Numbered from the stretch's first letter, positions 37,510-47,576 are shown. The stretch: 64,000 nucleotides of DNA from Saccharothrix sp. NRRL B-16314 (GCF_000716595.1 NZ_JNXC01000005.1:192408-256407), one strand, 5' to 3'. The notes: generated by a model from the sequence alone, not told the origin. Numbers and translations are program-made.

Positions 37510-38334
37510 ATGGACCTGTCGCGCAGATCGTTCCTGGGGGGAACGGCGGTTGCCGTCGGGGTGACCGCGACCCTCGGGACGACCGCGTTGGCCGAGGCCC
37601 CGGCTGCGCGTCCACTTCAGACGTCCACACCGCACTTGCTGGAAGCCGAGCAGCTGGTCGGCTACCTGTCGCTGCCGACGTGCCCGTTGGGCAACAACAC
37701 GTACAAGGAGCCGGACCAGCCGAACGTGGTCCGGTGGGGCTCCCCCGGTGACGCGTCGGGCTGGGTCAACCAGAGCCAGTGCGCGTCGTTCCTGACCGCG
37801 GTGCTGCGGCGGACGTACGGGTGGGCGACTCCGAGGTTCTTCAGCCGGCACTTCGGCTTCGCCAGCCCGTTCGCGCGCGACTACCGGGCGGCGTTCGCCG
37901 AGCGGGAGATCCCGCGCTTCGAGCCCGTCACCGCGGTGGCGGACCTCCGTCCCGGCGACCTGATCGCCATCGACTACCGCAACGACCAGGACACCAACAC
38001 CGGGCACGTGGTGATGGTGCGGTCGGTCAAGGGCGTCTACACCGCACCCAGCCCCAGCCTGAACTTCACCGACGAGACGCAGTACGCGGTGGAGGTCGTC
38101 GACTGCACGTCCGAGCCGCACGGCGTGTTCGGGGTGGGCAACTACTTCCGGTTCCCGGACAACCGGATCTTCAACGCGACCGCCCAGACGGACGGCGCGG
38201 GCTACGGGCACATGATGTTCTACGCCTCGGACCCCACCGGCGGGTTCTCCCGGTACCGGTGGAGCGTCAACACGTCGTCCGCCGGCACGTTCACCGTGGC
38301 GCAACGCCCCGTCGCCGCCGTCCGCATCACCTGA
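37510..38334 (+). CDS. Tat-exported papain-like (NlpC/P60- or CHAP-like) protein
   Basis: A 274-aa protein with a twin-arginine signal DLSRRSFLGGTAVAVGV cleaved about residue 28. The mature part has a candidate Cys in NQSQCASFLTAVLRR, then LRPGDLIAIDYRNDQDTNTGHVVMV, giving His and the loop seen in NlpC/P60 and CHAP hydrolases. This suggests cleavage of peptidoglycan peptides or amide bonds outside the cell; the family match is by motif only. ATG 37510 follows AAGGGGGAG. Confidence 0.65.
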   Translation: MDLSRRSFLGGTAVAVGVTATLGTTALAEAPAARPLQTSTPHLLEAEQLVGYLSLPTCPLGNNTYKEPDQPNVVRWGSPGDASGWVNQSQCASFLTAVLRRTYGWATPRFFSRHFGFASPFARDYRAAFAEREIPRFEPVTAVADLRPGDLIAIDYRNDQDTNTGHVVMVRSVKGVYTAPSPSLNFTDETQYAVEVVDCTSEPHGVFGVGNYFRFPDNRIFNATAQTDGAGYGHMMFYASDPTGGFSRYRWSVNTSSAGTFTVAQRPVAAVRIT

Positions 38335-38356
38335 CCGCTCGCGGCGGTGCGGTCAG
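38331..38356 (+). terminator. Terminator after Tat-exported protein gene
   Basis: CTGACCGC pairs with GCGGTCAG around a 10-nt loop; the left arm includes the stop codon. It lies between convergent genes. Confidence 0.65.
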
Positions 38357-38366
38357 GGCGGGCCGG

Positions 38367-41039
38367 TCACGGGAGTGACAGGCGGGTCAGGGCGGTGCGG
38401 GAGGTCACGCCCAGCTTCGGGTAGGCCTTGTAGAGGTGGTAGCCGACGGTCCTCGGGCTCAGGAAGAGCTGGGCGCCGATGTCCCGGTTGGTCAGTCCCT
38501 CGGCGGCCAGGCGGACGACCTGGAGTTCCTGCGCGGTGAGGGTGCTCAGCGGGTCGGGGCCGGGGACGGCGCGGCTCTCGCCGGTGGCGCGGAGTTCGGT
38601 GCGGGCCCGGTTCGCCCACGGGGTGGCGCCCAGGCGCTCGAAGACGTCCGACGCGGAACGCAGGTGCGTGCGGGCGTCGGACTTGCGCCGGGCCCGGCGC
38701 AGCCACTCCCCGTAGACCAGCTCGGTGCGGGCGCGTTCGAACGGGCGGCCCGCGTCGGCGCGGTGCAGGTCGACGGCTCGGGTGAACCACTGCTCGTCGT
38801 CGGTGAGCAGGGCGCGGCAGCGCGCCGCGACCCCTTGCGCCCACTGCTGACCGGTGCCCCGCGCCCACTCGTCGTACCAGGCGGCGGCGTCCTCGGCGGT
38901 GGCGTGCTTCCCCGTCCGGACGGCGGCTTCGACCAGGTCCGGCAGGCTGGAGATCGCGTACAGGCGGTGCGCGCCGGCGGCCACGTCGGCCAGCCGGTCC
39001 AGCACCGCGTCGTGCCGGCCGGAACCCAGGTCCAGCAGGGCGAGCGCGCACGCGGCCCGCACGGACTGGGGCGGACCGCCGGTCAGCGTCGCCACGAGTT
39101 CCGAGCACCGGACGTCGTCACCCTCGATGGCGGCCAGTTCGGCGAGCACGCTCGCCAGGAACCCGACGCTGAACTCCTGGCCGATGTCCGCCGCGATCCG
39201 CATGCCCTCCTCGGCGGCGGCACGGGCGTCGCGGTGCTGCCCGAGGTGCAGCCGGCCACGCGCCAGGTACGCGAGGGCGCGGGGCAGGACGCCGAGCGCG
39301 CCCTGGGCACGGGAGTGGTGTGCCAGTTGGGCGGCCCAGTCGTAGGCGGCCCGGTCGTCGCCCAGCACGAGGTACCACCACGCGTTGATCGCGTGCTCCG
39401 GTCCGGCGACGTACCGCGAGCCGAGCAGTGCCCGCAGCGCCGCCATGCCACCGGGCACGTCGGCGCCGTCCAGGCCCGTGGCCGCCTGCTCGGTGAGTCG
39501 GGTGTCGTCGGCTCCGGGCAGGTCGGCCGCCAGTGCCGCGATGGCGCGCACGGCGTCGAGGTCACGCCCGGCCCACGAGTGCTGCGCGGCGAAGAACAGC
39601 ATCTCCCCCGCCAGGTCCGGCTCCGTCTTCCTGGCGCACATCGCCGCGCGGACGAGTTGCTGCGACGCCTGCGCCAGACGTCCCTGCTCGCCGGCCAGCC
39701 TGGCCTGGATGCGCGCCACCCGCGCCTTGTCGACGTGGTCCGGCAGCAGTTCCCACGCCTGCTCGGCGAACGCCGCCGCGCGGTCGAACTGGCCCGCCGC
39801 ACCGGCCGCACCCGCTGCCGCCGCGAATCGGTGCCCCCGCTGCGCCGGGTCCGGGCTCAGGTCGGCCGCGCGCTGGTAGGCCGACGCCACGGCGATGTAC
39901 CCGCCACGGCCGCGCGCGTCCTCGGCTGTGCGCGCCAAGGCCGCGGCCACGTCCTCGTCCGGCTCGGTGGTGGCGGCGGCGAGGTGCCACGCGCTGCGGT
40001 GTGCGTCGTCGACGACGTCGGCCAGGGCTTTGTGCACGGCGAGGCGGCGCACGAGGGACGCGCTCTGGTAGGCGGCGGTGCGGATCAGGGGGTGGCGGAA
40101 CGTCAACCGGCCTTCGTCGGAGCGCAGGAGTTGGCGGTGCTCGGCGACTTCGAGGTCGTCGACGGACGCGCCGAGCAGGCCGGCGGCCTTGAAGACCACG
40201 CCCGGATCGCCGGTGTCGTCGGCGGCGGCGACCAGCAGGAGGGTGCGGGTGCGTTCGGGCAGCGCCCCGATGCGGTCGGCGAAGGTCTGCTGGATGCGGC
40301 TGTGGGTGGGGAGGGCGGCGACGCGGTAGCCGTGCGCGGACGGCAGGTGGCCCTCGCGCTGGGCGGCGGGGAGTTCCAGCAGCGCCAACGGGTTGCCGCG
40401 CGCTTCACGGGCGATCTGGTCGCGGACGTAACGCGGCAGGTCTGCGGCGTGCTCTTCGAGGAGCGCGGTGGCGTCTTCGGGGGTCAGGCCGGTGAGGCGC
40501 AGCTCGGGGAGACCGGGTGCGGGGAACGGCGGCGCGTGCAGGTCGCGGGCGGCGAAGACGATGGCGATGCCCTCGGCCTGGAGACGGCGCGCGGCGAACA
40601 CGAGGGCGTGCGTGGAGCCTTCGTCGAGCCAGTGCGCGTCGTCCACCAGGCAGAGGACGGGGCCTTGTTCGGCCAGGTCGGCGAGGAGGGTGAGGACGGC
40701 CAGACCGATCAGGTAGCAGGCGCCGCCGTCGGGAGGTGCGAGGCCGAGCGCGCTGCGCAGGGCGGCGGACTGGTTGGGCGGCAAGGAGTCGAGGCGGTCG
40801 ACGACGCCGCCGAGGATCAGGCTCAACCCGGCGAACGGCACCACCGACTCGGACTCGATCGCCGTACCCCGCAGGATCCGGAAGCCGCCCGCGGCGGCGC
40901 TCACCCCCGTGTGGGCGAGCAACGCCGACTTGCCGATCCCCGCCTCGCCGCGCACCACGAGCACACCGCTGCGCCCGGCACGGGCGTCGGCCAGGAGTCC
41001 ATCGACCACCGCCAGTTCGGTGGACCTGCCGTGCAGCAT
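38367..41039 (-). CDS. LAL-type LuxR family regulator
   Basis: An 890-aa STAND ATPase regulator. Walker A is GEAGIGKS (31-38), Walker B-like PVLCLVDDAHWLD, then a long helical TPR-like region. The C-terminal LuxR helix-turn-helix is LTAQELQVVRLAAEGLTNRDIGAQLFLSPRTVGYHLYK. Such regulators turn on nearby biosynthetic or export genes after binding an effector. Candidate targets are the reductase genes and MFS exporter to the right; this is an inference. Confidence 0.92.
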   Translation of the reverse strand: MLHGRSTELAVVDGLLADARAGRSGVLVVRGEAGIGKSALLAHTGVSAAAGGFRILRGTAIESESVVPFAGLSLILGGVVDRLDSLPPNQSAALRSALGLAPPDGGACYLIGLAVLTLLADLAEQGPVLCLVDDAHWLDEGSTHALVFAARRLQAEGIAIVFAARDLHAPPFPAPGLPELRLTGLTPEDATALLEEHAADLPRYVRDQIAREARGNPLALLELPAAQREGHLPSAHGYRVAALPTHSRIQQTFADRIGALPERTRTLLLVAAADDTGDPGVVFKAAGLLGASVDDLEVAEHRQLLRSDEGRLTFRHPLIRTAAYQSASLVRRLAVHKALADVVDDAHRSAWHLAAATTEPDEDVAAALARTAEDARGRGGYIAVASAYQRAADLSPDPAQRGHRFAAAAGAAGAAGQFDRAAAFAEQAWELLPDHVDKARVARIQARLAGEQGRLAQASQQLVRAAMCARKTEPDLAGEMLFFAAQHSWAGRDLDAVRAIAALAADLPGADDTRLTEQAATGLDGADVPGGMAALRALLGSRYVAGPEHAINAWWYLVLGDDRAAYDWAAQLAHHSRAQGALGVLPRALAYLARGRLHLGQHRDARAAAEEGMRIAADIGQEFSVGFLASVLAELAAIEGDDVRCSELVATLTGGPPQSVRAACALALLDLGSGRHDAVLDRLADVAAGAHRLYAISSLPDLVEAAVRTGKHATAEDAAAWYDEWARGTGQQWAQGVAARCRALLTDDEQWFTRAVDLHRADAGRPFERARTELVYGEWLRRARRKSDARTHLRSASDVFERLGATPWANRARTELRATGESRAVPGPDPLSTLTAQELQVVRLAAEGLTNRDIGAQLFLSPRTVGYHLYKAYPKLGVTSRTALTRLSLP

Positions 41040-41049
41040 GGTCCCGACC

Positions 41050-42036
41050 CTAGCCGGCGTCCGGGATCAGGACGACCTTGCCGACGGTCTGCCTGCTCTC
41101 CATCGCCGCGTGCGCCCGCGCCGCCTCGGCCAGCGGGAACGTCTGGACCACCGGGGTCAACCGGCCGGCCGCCGCCTCCGCCAGCGCCCGCGCCTCCGAC
41201 GCCCGCAGCCCACCGGCGCGCCTCGCCACGTGCGGACCGACGGCGACGGTCGCGGTGAGGGAGCGTTCGAACAGGTCGGTGGTGGACACGCGCACCAACT
41301 CCCCCGACGACGACCCGAACACCACCAGCCTGCCACCCGGCGCGAGCAGGTCCAGCGCGCCCCGCCCGACCTCGCCGCCGACGCCGTCCAGCACCACGCT
41401 CACCTCACGCCCGCCCAGCTGTGCGATCACGTCCTCCTGCCACCCGTCCCGCCGGTAGTCGACCGCAATCGCCGCACCCGCCCGCAGCACCACCCGCCGC
41501 TTGTCGCCGCACCCGGACAGGCCCGCGACCCACGCCCCGACCCGGGAGATCCCCTGCACCAGCAACGTCCCCACGCCACCGGCGGCACCGGTCACCAGGA
41601 CCACGTCGTCGGGACCGACCGCCGCCGCGTCCAGCACGCCCAACGCCGTGCGGCCGGTGCAGATCATCGCCACCGCCGCCGCGAACCCGAGCCCGTCCGG
41701 CACGACGTGCAGCGCGCCGACCTCCCGCACCGCCAGCTCGGCGTACCCGCCGCTGGCCAGGCCGAGTTGCGTCACCACCCGGGCGCCGAGCCACGACCGG
41801 TCGACGCCGGCGCCGACCGCGTCGACCACACCCGCGACCTCGCTGCCGGGTGTGGTGGGGAGATCCGGCAGCGGCACCCACTCGCCGCAACCGCGCCGGA
41901 TCACCGCGTCCACCAGGTGCACGCCCGCCGCACGCACCGAGATCCGCACCTGGCCGGGCCCTGCCGACGGCTCGTCGACCTCCTCGCACCGGAGCAGGTC
42001 GGCCGGGCCGAACTCGCGCAGACGGATGGCAAGCAC
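41050..42036 (-). CDS. Quinone oxidoreductase-like zinc-independent dehydrogenase
   Basis: A 328-aa MDR-family oxidoreductase. It has a GroES-like N-terminus (GPGQVRISVRAAGVHLVD) and an NADPH-binding loop VTGAAGGVGTLLVQ. There are no structural zinc cysteines, so quinone oxidoreductase type is most likely. GTG 42036 lies one base after the FMN reductase stop, suggesting a two-gene operon. Confidence 0.85.
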   Translation of the reverse strand: MLAIRLREFGPADLLRCEEVDEPSAGPGQVRISVRAAGVHLVDAVIRRGCGEWVPLPDLPTTPGSEVAGVVDAVGAGVDRSWLGARVVTQLGLASGGYAELAVREVGALHVVPDGLGFAAAVAMICTGRTALGVLDAAAVGPDDVVLVTGAAGGVGTLLVQGISRVGAWVAGLSGCGDKRRVVLRAGAAIAVDYRRDGWQEDVIAQLGGREVSVVLDGVGGEVGRGALDLLAPGGRLVVFGSSSGELVRVSTTDLFERSLTATVAVGPHVARRAGGLRASEARALAEAAAGRLTPVVQTFPLAEAARAHAAMESRQTVGKVVLIPDAG

Positions 42037-42037
42037 G

Positions 42038-42607
42038 TCAGGCCCCGTAAGGCCGCTTCGCGCGGGCTTCCTGCAGAGCCGTGCCCCACCAGACGAGCTG
42101 GTCGAGCAAGGTCGTCGCGGCCTTGTCCGCCCCGTCCGCGTCCACCGGGTTGCCCTCGGCGTCGAACCGCTCCCAAGCCCCGTGGAAGCTGACCCCGTCC
42201 CGCACCGTCACGGCGTGCAGCTCGGCGAAGACCTGCCGCAGCTGCTCGACCGCCCGCAACCCGCCGCCGACTCCCCCGTACGACACGAACCCCACCGGCT
42301 TGGCCTGCCACTCGGTGAAGTGCCAGTCGATGGCGCTCTTCAGCGGCGCGGGGAAGCTGTGGTTGTACTCGGGCGTGATGACGACGAACGCGTCCGCGCC
42401 CGCCAGTCGCGGCGAGACCAGCGCGACTTCCGGCGCCCGCTCCTCGCCGAAGCCGTGCAGCCGGTCCGGCAGGTCGAGGTCGTCCAGGTCCAGCACGTCC
42501 ACGCTCAGGTCGGCGCGCTGCTTGGCCCGGTCGGCGAACCAGTTCGCCACGACCGGCGCGAACCGGCCCTTCCGCGTGCTGCCCACGATGATCGCCAGCT
42601 TGATCAT
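42038..42607 (-). CDS. NADPH-dependent FMN reductase
   Basis: A 189-aa flavodoxin-fold reductase. The family marks are IIVGSTRKGRFAPVVANWF (phosphate loop) and VVITPEYNHSFPAPLKSAIDW, then PVGFVSYGGVGGG. It reduces FMN or quinones. The ATG follows a GGAGGG site. It is co-transcribed with the quinone oxidoreductase and divergent from an MFS exporter, suggesting a redox/xenobiotic response group. Confidence 0.9.
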   Translation of the reverse strand: MIKLAIIVGSTRKGRFAPVVANWFADRAKQRADLSVDVLDLDDLDLPDRLHGFGEERAPEVALVSPRLAGADAFVVITPEYNHSFPAPLKSAIDWHFTEWQAKPVGFVSYGGVGGGLRAVEQLRQVFAELHAVTVRDGVSFHGAWERFDAEGNPVDADGADKAATTLLDQLVWWGTALQEARAKRPYGA

Positions 42608-42730
42608 TACGGTGTTCCCTCCCTCGGTGTGGTGTCGAAGTTACGAGCGCGGCGCGGGCGCGGGCATCTGTCACGTGACTGGTCACCCGACGGATTCGAC
42701 CGGTGGGCAGGCGGCCGTAATTTCGCCGCC

Positions 42731-44041
42731 ATGACACAGGACGCGCAGGTCAAGACCCGTTGGGCACCGGTGGTGGCGCTCGGGTTGGCGATGCTGGTGG
42801 TGACCACCGAGATGACCGTCGCGGCGGTGGCGCTGCCCAGCCTGGGCGGTGACCTGGACGTCGGTCCGTCCGCCACGGCGTGGGTGCTGCTCGCATACAC
42901 GCTGCCGATGGCGGCGATCGCGATCCCGGCCGGGCGGTGGGTGGACCGGGCGGACGTGCGGTCGGCGTTCCTGCTGGCGCTGGCCGGTGTCGCGGTGGCG
43001 AGCGTGATCACGGCCGCCGCGCCCGCGTTCTGGGTGGTGCTGCTGGGACGGGTGCTGCAAGGCGTGGCCGGGTCGCTCGTGCTCGCCGGGTACATGCCGA
43101 TCGTGGTCGCGGCGGTGCTGCCGGAACGGCGTGGCCGCGCGATCGGCTACGTGGTCACGATCATGACGATCGGCGGGTTGGCGGGCGCGCCGCTGGGCGG
43201 GTTCGTGGCCGGCGCGTTCGGGTGGCGGTCGGTGTTCCTGGTGAAGCTGCCGCTGGTGGCGGTCGTGCTGTGGCTGGGGTGGCGTTCGCTGCGCCGTGAC
43301 GGGCGCGGCCTGCCGGTGCCGGACCGGGCGTTGGTGCTGGAAGCGGTCCTGCTGGGCGGTGCGATCACGGCGGTGCTGCTGGCGTTCGAGGACGCGGCCT
43401 GGTTGCTGGTGGTGGCGTTGGTGCCGGCGGTGTGGTGGGGTCGGCTGCCCTCGTCCCGGCCGGTGCTGGTGTTGGTGCGGCAGCGGCTGTTCGGCCTGCC
43501 GCTGCTGGCATTGACGCTGGTGTCGACGTTGGGCGGGGTGACGCTCTTCCTGGTGCCCTACCACGTGACGGACGTGCTGGGCGGCACGCCGGAGGACGTC
43601 GGGGTGGCGTTGCTGGTGTTCGTCGCGGGGGTGGGTGCGCTGTCGGCGGTGTCGGGTTCGCTGGCCGACCGGTACGGGCCGTGGCTGGTCGCACTGGTCG
43701 GGTCGGTGGTGACGGTGCTCGCGCTGGGGTTGCTGCTGCTGCCGGTGGCGTCGTTCGTGGAGCTGTGCGTGCGGCTGGCCGTGCTGGGGGTGGGGCAGGG
43801 CTTGTTCAACGCGGCGATCAACACGCTGGTCATGTCCGGTGCGCCGCAGGGGATGGCGGGTGCGGCAGGCGGCCTGAGCGCGACCGCGCGGATGGTCGGG
43901 ACGACCGTGGGGCCCGCGGTGGCGGCGTTGACGGCAGGGCTGGTGGGTAGCGGTGACGGCGGGTTCCGGACGGGGGTCGCGGTGTTGACGGCGGTGGCCT
44001 TGGCCGGGGCGGTGGCGCTGGCGGCGGGCAAGCAGCGCTGA
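42731..44041 (+). CDS. MFS drug/metabolite exporter
   Basis: A 436-aa membrane transporter with about 12-14 helices. The DHA-type motifs are ATAWVLLAYTLPMAAIAIPAGRWVDR (motif A region), GRVLQGVAGSLVLAG and IMTIGGLAGAPLGGFVAGAFGWRSVF (motif C). ATG 42731 is at the expected N-terminus. It is divergent from the FMN reductase. Substrate unknown. A 14-bp tandem array begins at its stop codon. Confidence 0.9.
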   Translation: MTQDAQVKTRWAPVVALGLAMLVVTTEMTVAAVALPSLGGDLDVGPSATAWVLLAYTLPMAAIAIPAGRWVDRADVRSAFLLALAGVAVASVITAAAPAFWVVLLGRVLQGVAGSLVLAGYMPIVVAAVLPERRGRAIGYVVTIMTIGGLAGAPLGGFVAGAFGWRSVFLVKLPLVAVVLWLGWRSLRRDGRGLPVPDRALVLEAVLLGGAITAVLLAFEDAAWLLVVALVPAVWWGRLPSSRPVLVLVRQRLFGLPLLALTLVSTLGGVTLFLVPYHVTDVLGGTPEDVGVALLVFVAGVGALSAVSGSLADRYGPWLVALVGSVVTVLALGLLLLPVASFVELCVRLAVLGVGQGLFNAAINTLVMSGAPQGMAGAAGGLSATARMVGTTVGPAVAALTAGLVGSGDGGFRTGVAVLTAVALAGAVALAAGKQR

Positions 44042-44096
44042 AACGCAAGCGCCGAAAGGCAGGCGCTGAAAGTCAGGCGCTCAAAGGGCAGCGCCG
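44041..44096. repeat. 14-bp tandem repeat, four copies
   Basis: Four units in the pattern AAAnnCAGGCGCTG, starting with the final A of the MFS stop codon. Copies differ at three to five positions. No stem forms that would make an obvious terminator. Confidence 0.85.
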
Positions 44097-44148
44097 GCAA
44101 TACTCCCGATGATCGTCCGACCGGTCCGGTACGCGAGCATGACGCCCC

Positions 44149-44925
44149 ATGTTCACCCATGACGAGCGGGACCGGCTGCGGGCCGCGCTGGTGTCGGCGG
44201 CGAGGACCGATCCGCGGATCACCGGTGCGGCGGTCGTGGGGTCCGCCGCGGTCGACCGCGAGGACCGGTGGTCGGACATCGACCTCGCGCTGTGCCTGGA
44301 CGAGGCGGCGGAGGTCGACGACGTGGTGCGGGACTGGAGCGACCGCATGTACCGGGACCACTCCGTCGTGCACCACCTGGACGTCCGGCGCGGTGCCACG
44401 CTCTTCCGGGTCTTCCTGCTCCCCGACACCCTCCAGGTCGACCTGTCGTTCTGGCCGGCGGCGGACTTCGGCGCGACGGGCGCGGCGTTCCGGCTGGTGT
44501 TCGGCACTGCAGCCGACGTGCGAGAGGTCGGACCACCCGAGGCCCTCGACCTGGTCGGGATGGGCTGGCTCTACGCCCTGCACGCGCGGAGCGGCATCGC
44601 GCGCGGCCGGGTGTGGCAGGCGCAGCACATGGTGAGCGGCTTGCGGGAGCAGGTGCTCGCCCTCGCCTGCCTGCGGCACGGTCTGCCCGCGGTGCAGGGG
44701 CGGGGGATGGACGACCTGCCGGCCGAGGTGACCGCGCCACTCGGTGCCACCCTCGTCCGCGCGGTGGACCCGCCGGAACTGGTCCGTGCCTTCCGGGCGA
44801 CCGTCGACGCGTTCCTGGCCGAGGTCGGGTGGGTGGACACCGAACTGGCCTCCAGCCTCACGCCGACGATGCGGGAACTGGTCGATACCAGCGCGGCCGG
44901 TGCGAAGGCGATCACCCCCGACTGA
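44149..44925 (+). CDS. Nucleotidyltransferase-domain protein
   Basis: A 258-aa protein with a Pol-beta-type core: GAAVVGSAAVDREDRWSDIDLAL carries the GS and DxD residues. LQVDLSFWPAADF gives the third acid. The size and pattern resemble aminoglycoside nucleotidyltransferase-like proteins, but resistance is not implied. It stands alone between the MFS gene and the SARP regulator (convergent). Confidence 0.83.
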   Translation: MFTHDERDRLRAALVSAARTDPRITGAAVVGSAAVDREDRWSDIDLALCLDEAAEVDDVVRDWSDRMYRDHSVVHHLDVRRGATLFRVFLLPDTLQVDLSFWPAADFGATGAAFRLVFGTAADVREVGPPEALDLVGMGWLYALHARSGIARGRVWQAQHMVSGLREQVLALACLRHGLPAVQGRGMDDLPAEVTAPLGATLVRAVDPPELVRAFRATVDAFLAEVGWVDTELASSLTPTMRELVDTSAAGAKAITPD

Positions 44926-44939
44926 TCCACCGGACCGTC

Positions 44940-47576
44940 TCAGGCGAGCAGCGCCAGGACGTCGTCGGCGTCCTGCACGCGGCCTTGGGCACGGAACAGG
45001 GTGAGGGCTCGTTGCCATGATTCGCGGGCTTCGGCGGCACGGCCCACGGCGGCCAGGACGTCACCGAAGTGCCGCAGCACGCTGGCTTCCTCGTACGAGT
45101 TGTCCAACTGTCGGTAGAGCGCCAGCGCGTGCCGGTAGTGCTCGACCGCGTCGGCGTCGCGCCCGTGGTGGTGGGCGATGTAGCCGAGACTGTCCGAAGT
45201 GGCCGCTTCGCCCTCGACGTGGCCGAGTTCCCCGTTGAGCGCCAACGCTTCCCGGCAGTGCTCCTCGGCCCGCACGTAGTCGCCGAGCCGCGCCATCCGG
45301 TAGCCGACGTCGTTCAGCGCTTCGGCGATGCGGATGGGGATCTCCAACGCGCGGAAGCGGGCCAGTTGCGCTTCCGCGTGCTCCAGCGCGCCGGACAGGT
45401 CACCTCGGCGTTCCATCGCCCACGCCATCGCGCGGTGCGCGCCCGCCTTGCCGTAGTCGTCCTCCACCAGCTCCAACGCCTGCCGCAGGTGGTGGTCGCC
45501 CTGCTCGAAACGGCCCACGTCGGTCAGCGCCAGCCCGAGGAACTTGTGCGCCGCGACCTGCTTGGACCGGTCGTCGAGCGCTTCGGCGGCGTCCAGCGCG
45601 GTCCGCCACACCACGATGTCCTCGGCCGCGTGCCCGCGCCGCAGGTGGTAGTTGGTGAGCGCCCACGCGATGTGCCAGGCCGGCGCGTGCCAACCGTTGG
45701 CGATGGCCAGGCGTTGGGCGGCGAGCAGCGACTCGTACTCGGCGTCGAACCAGTCCATCGCGGCGGTGACGTCCGCGAGCGGCAGCGGTGCGCCGTTCGG
45801 GGCGGGTACCGGTGGGCGGTGCGGTTCCAGGAGGAGGTCGCCGTTGTGCGCGGTGGCGGCGTAGTAGCCGATGAAGTCCGTCAGGTCGGCGTCGGCGGGC
45901 GCGACTTCGGCGGCGTAGAGGCGGACGAGGTCGTGCATGCGGTAGCGGCCGACCTGGTGCTGCTGGACGAGGTGGGCGGCTTCCAGCTCCCTGAGCAGCT
46001 TGCGCGTGTCCGGACGGCCGGTCAGGGCGGTGATCGCGCGCAGGCTCAGGTCGGGCGCGGACGTCAGGCCCAGCAGGCCGAACAGCTCGGCGGCGGCCGG
46101 GCTGAGCACCCGCAACGAGCAGGCGAACACCGTGCGCAGGTCGGCGCTGAGGTCGTCCAACGCGTCCAGGCGGTGGTCCTTCAGCTCGTCGGTCAGGGCC
46201 GACAGCGGGAGGTCCGGCTGGGTGACGGCACGGGCCGCGACGATGCCGAGCGCGAGCGGGAGGCCGCCGCAGAGGCGCAGCAGCTCACCGGTGACGTCCG
46301 GCTCGGCTTCGACGCGTTCGGCGCCCAGCCGGGCGGTGATGAGCGCGAGGGATTCGTGTTCGTCGAGCACGTCCAACGTCACCGAGCGCGCACCGTGGGA
46401 CGTGAGCAGGCCCAGGAGCTGCTGGCGGCTGGTGATCAGCACGGTGCAGTGCGCGCCGCCGGGGAGGAGCGGGGTGACCTGAGTGGTGTCGCGGGCGTTG
46501 TCCAGCACGACGAGGACGCGCTTGTCCGCGATCAGGCTGCGGTAGAGGGCGGCCTGGGCGTCGAGGTCGGTGGGCGGGTCGTCCACGCCGAGCGCTTCGA
46601 GGAACCCGCGCAGCGCGGTCTGGGGCGTGACGGGCTCACCCGCCGGGTCGAAGCCGCGCAGGTTGACGTAGAGCTGGCCGTCCGGGAAGTCGTCCACGTG
46701 CCGGTGCGCCCAGTGCAGCGCCAACGCCGTCTTCCCGATGCCGCCCGCACCGCCGATCGCCGTGATCACGACGGTGGACGACGGTTCGGTGAGGTCGGCG
46801 ATCTCCTTCTCCCGCCCCGTGAACCACCGTTGCGGTGCGGGGAGCTGACGCGGGACGGCGGTGGTCTCCTGGCGTTCTTCCTGACCGAGAACCCGCAGGT
46901 AGAGGTCTTGGAGCGGCTTGCCGGGGTCGGTGCCCAGCTCGTCCGCGAGCTGCCGGCGCAACCCGTCGTAGTGCCGCAGGGCCTCCGACGACCGGCCGCT
47001 GAGGTGCAGGGCGAGCACGAGCTGGCCGGCGAGGCGTTCGTCCAGCGGGTTCGCGCGGGTGGCCTGGCGCAGCGCGGGGAGCAGGGCGGCGTGGTCACCG
47101 AGCCTGATCGCCACGTCGTTGCGGTCCAGCTCGGCGGTCGCGCGTTCGGTGTGCAGGGCCTCCCGGACCTGGGTGAACCACGGCGATTCGAGCCCGTCCA
47201 ACGCCTCGCCGCGCCACAGCCCGAGGGCCTGGTCGTACAGCTCGGCGGCACGCTCGTCCGGTTCGTCACGGGCCTGCTTGACGAGGGCGCGGAACTCGGC
47301 CAGGTCGACGCGCGCCGGCTCCAGCACGTACCCGTCAGGGCTGCGCCGGATGTCGATCCCGGCCACGCGCAGCTTGGAGACGTACCCGTACAGCGTCTCC
47401 TTGGCCCGCAGTGGCGGCCGGGCACCCCAGATCCGGTCCACCAGCCGCTCCACCGGCACCGGCCGCCCGGCCTCCAGCAGCAGCGCCGCCAGCACGCTGC
47501 GTCGGCGGGTGTGGCCGATGTCGAGGTCCACGCCGTCGACCGACGCACGGACGCCGCCGAGCAGCCCGAACTCCAC
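44940..47576 (-). CDS. SARP/AfsR-type regulator (BTAD-NB-ARC-TPR)
   Basis: An 878-aa regulator. An OmpR-like DNA-binding domain (LDIGHTRRRSVLAALLLEAG, about 1-95) is followed by a BTAD domain (about 96-240). The NB-ARC ATPase has GGAGGIGKTALALHWAHR and VLVVLDNARDT; C-terminal TPRs span about 600-870. GTG 47576 gives the correct N-terminus. Such regulators switch on secondary metabolism. No large biosynthetic cluster is adjacent in the window apart from geosmin synthase. Confidence 0.92.
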   Translation of the reverse strand: MEFGLLGGVRASVDGVDLDIGHTRRRSVLAALLLEAGRPVPVERLVDRIWGARPPLRAKETLYGYVSKLRVAGIDIRRSPDGYVLEPARVDLAEFRALVKQARDEPDERAAELYDQALGLWRGEALDGLESPWFTQVREALHTERATAELDRNDVAIRLGDHAALLPALRQATRANPLDERLAGQLVLALHLSGRSSEALRHYDGLRRQLADELGTDPGKPLQDLYLRVLGQEERQETTAVPRQLPAPQRWFTGREKEIADLTEPSSTVVITAIGGAGGIGKTALALHWAHRHVDDFPDGQLYVNLRGFDPAGEPVTPQTALRGFLEALGVDDPPTDLDAQAALYRSLIADKRVLVVLDNARDTTQVTPLLPGGAHCTVLITSRQQLLGLLTSHGARSVTLDVLDEHESLALITARLGAERVEAEPDVTGELLRLCGGLPLALGIVAARAVTQPDLPLSALTDELKDHRLDALDDLSADLRTVFACSLRVLSPAAAELFGLLGLTSAPDLSLRAITALTGRPDTRKLLRELEAAHLVQQHQVGRYRMHDLVRLYAAEVAPADADLTDFIGYYAATAHNGDLLLEPHRPPVPAPNGAPLPLADVTAAMDWFDAEYESLLAAQRLAIANGWHAPAWHIAWALTNYHLRRGHAAEDIVVWRTALDAAEALDDRSKQVAAHKFLGLALTDVGRFEQGDHHLRQALELVEDDYGKAGAHRAMAWAMERRGDLSGALEHAEAQLARFRALEIPIRIAEALNDVGYRMARLGDYVRAEEHCREALALNGELGHVEGEAATSDSLGYIAHHHGRDADAVEHYRHALALYRQLDNSYEEASVLRHFGDVLAAVGRAAEARESWQRALTLFRAQGRVQDADDVLALLA

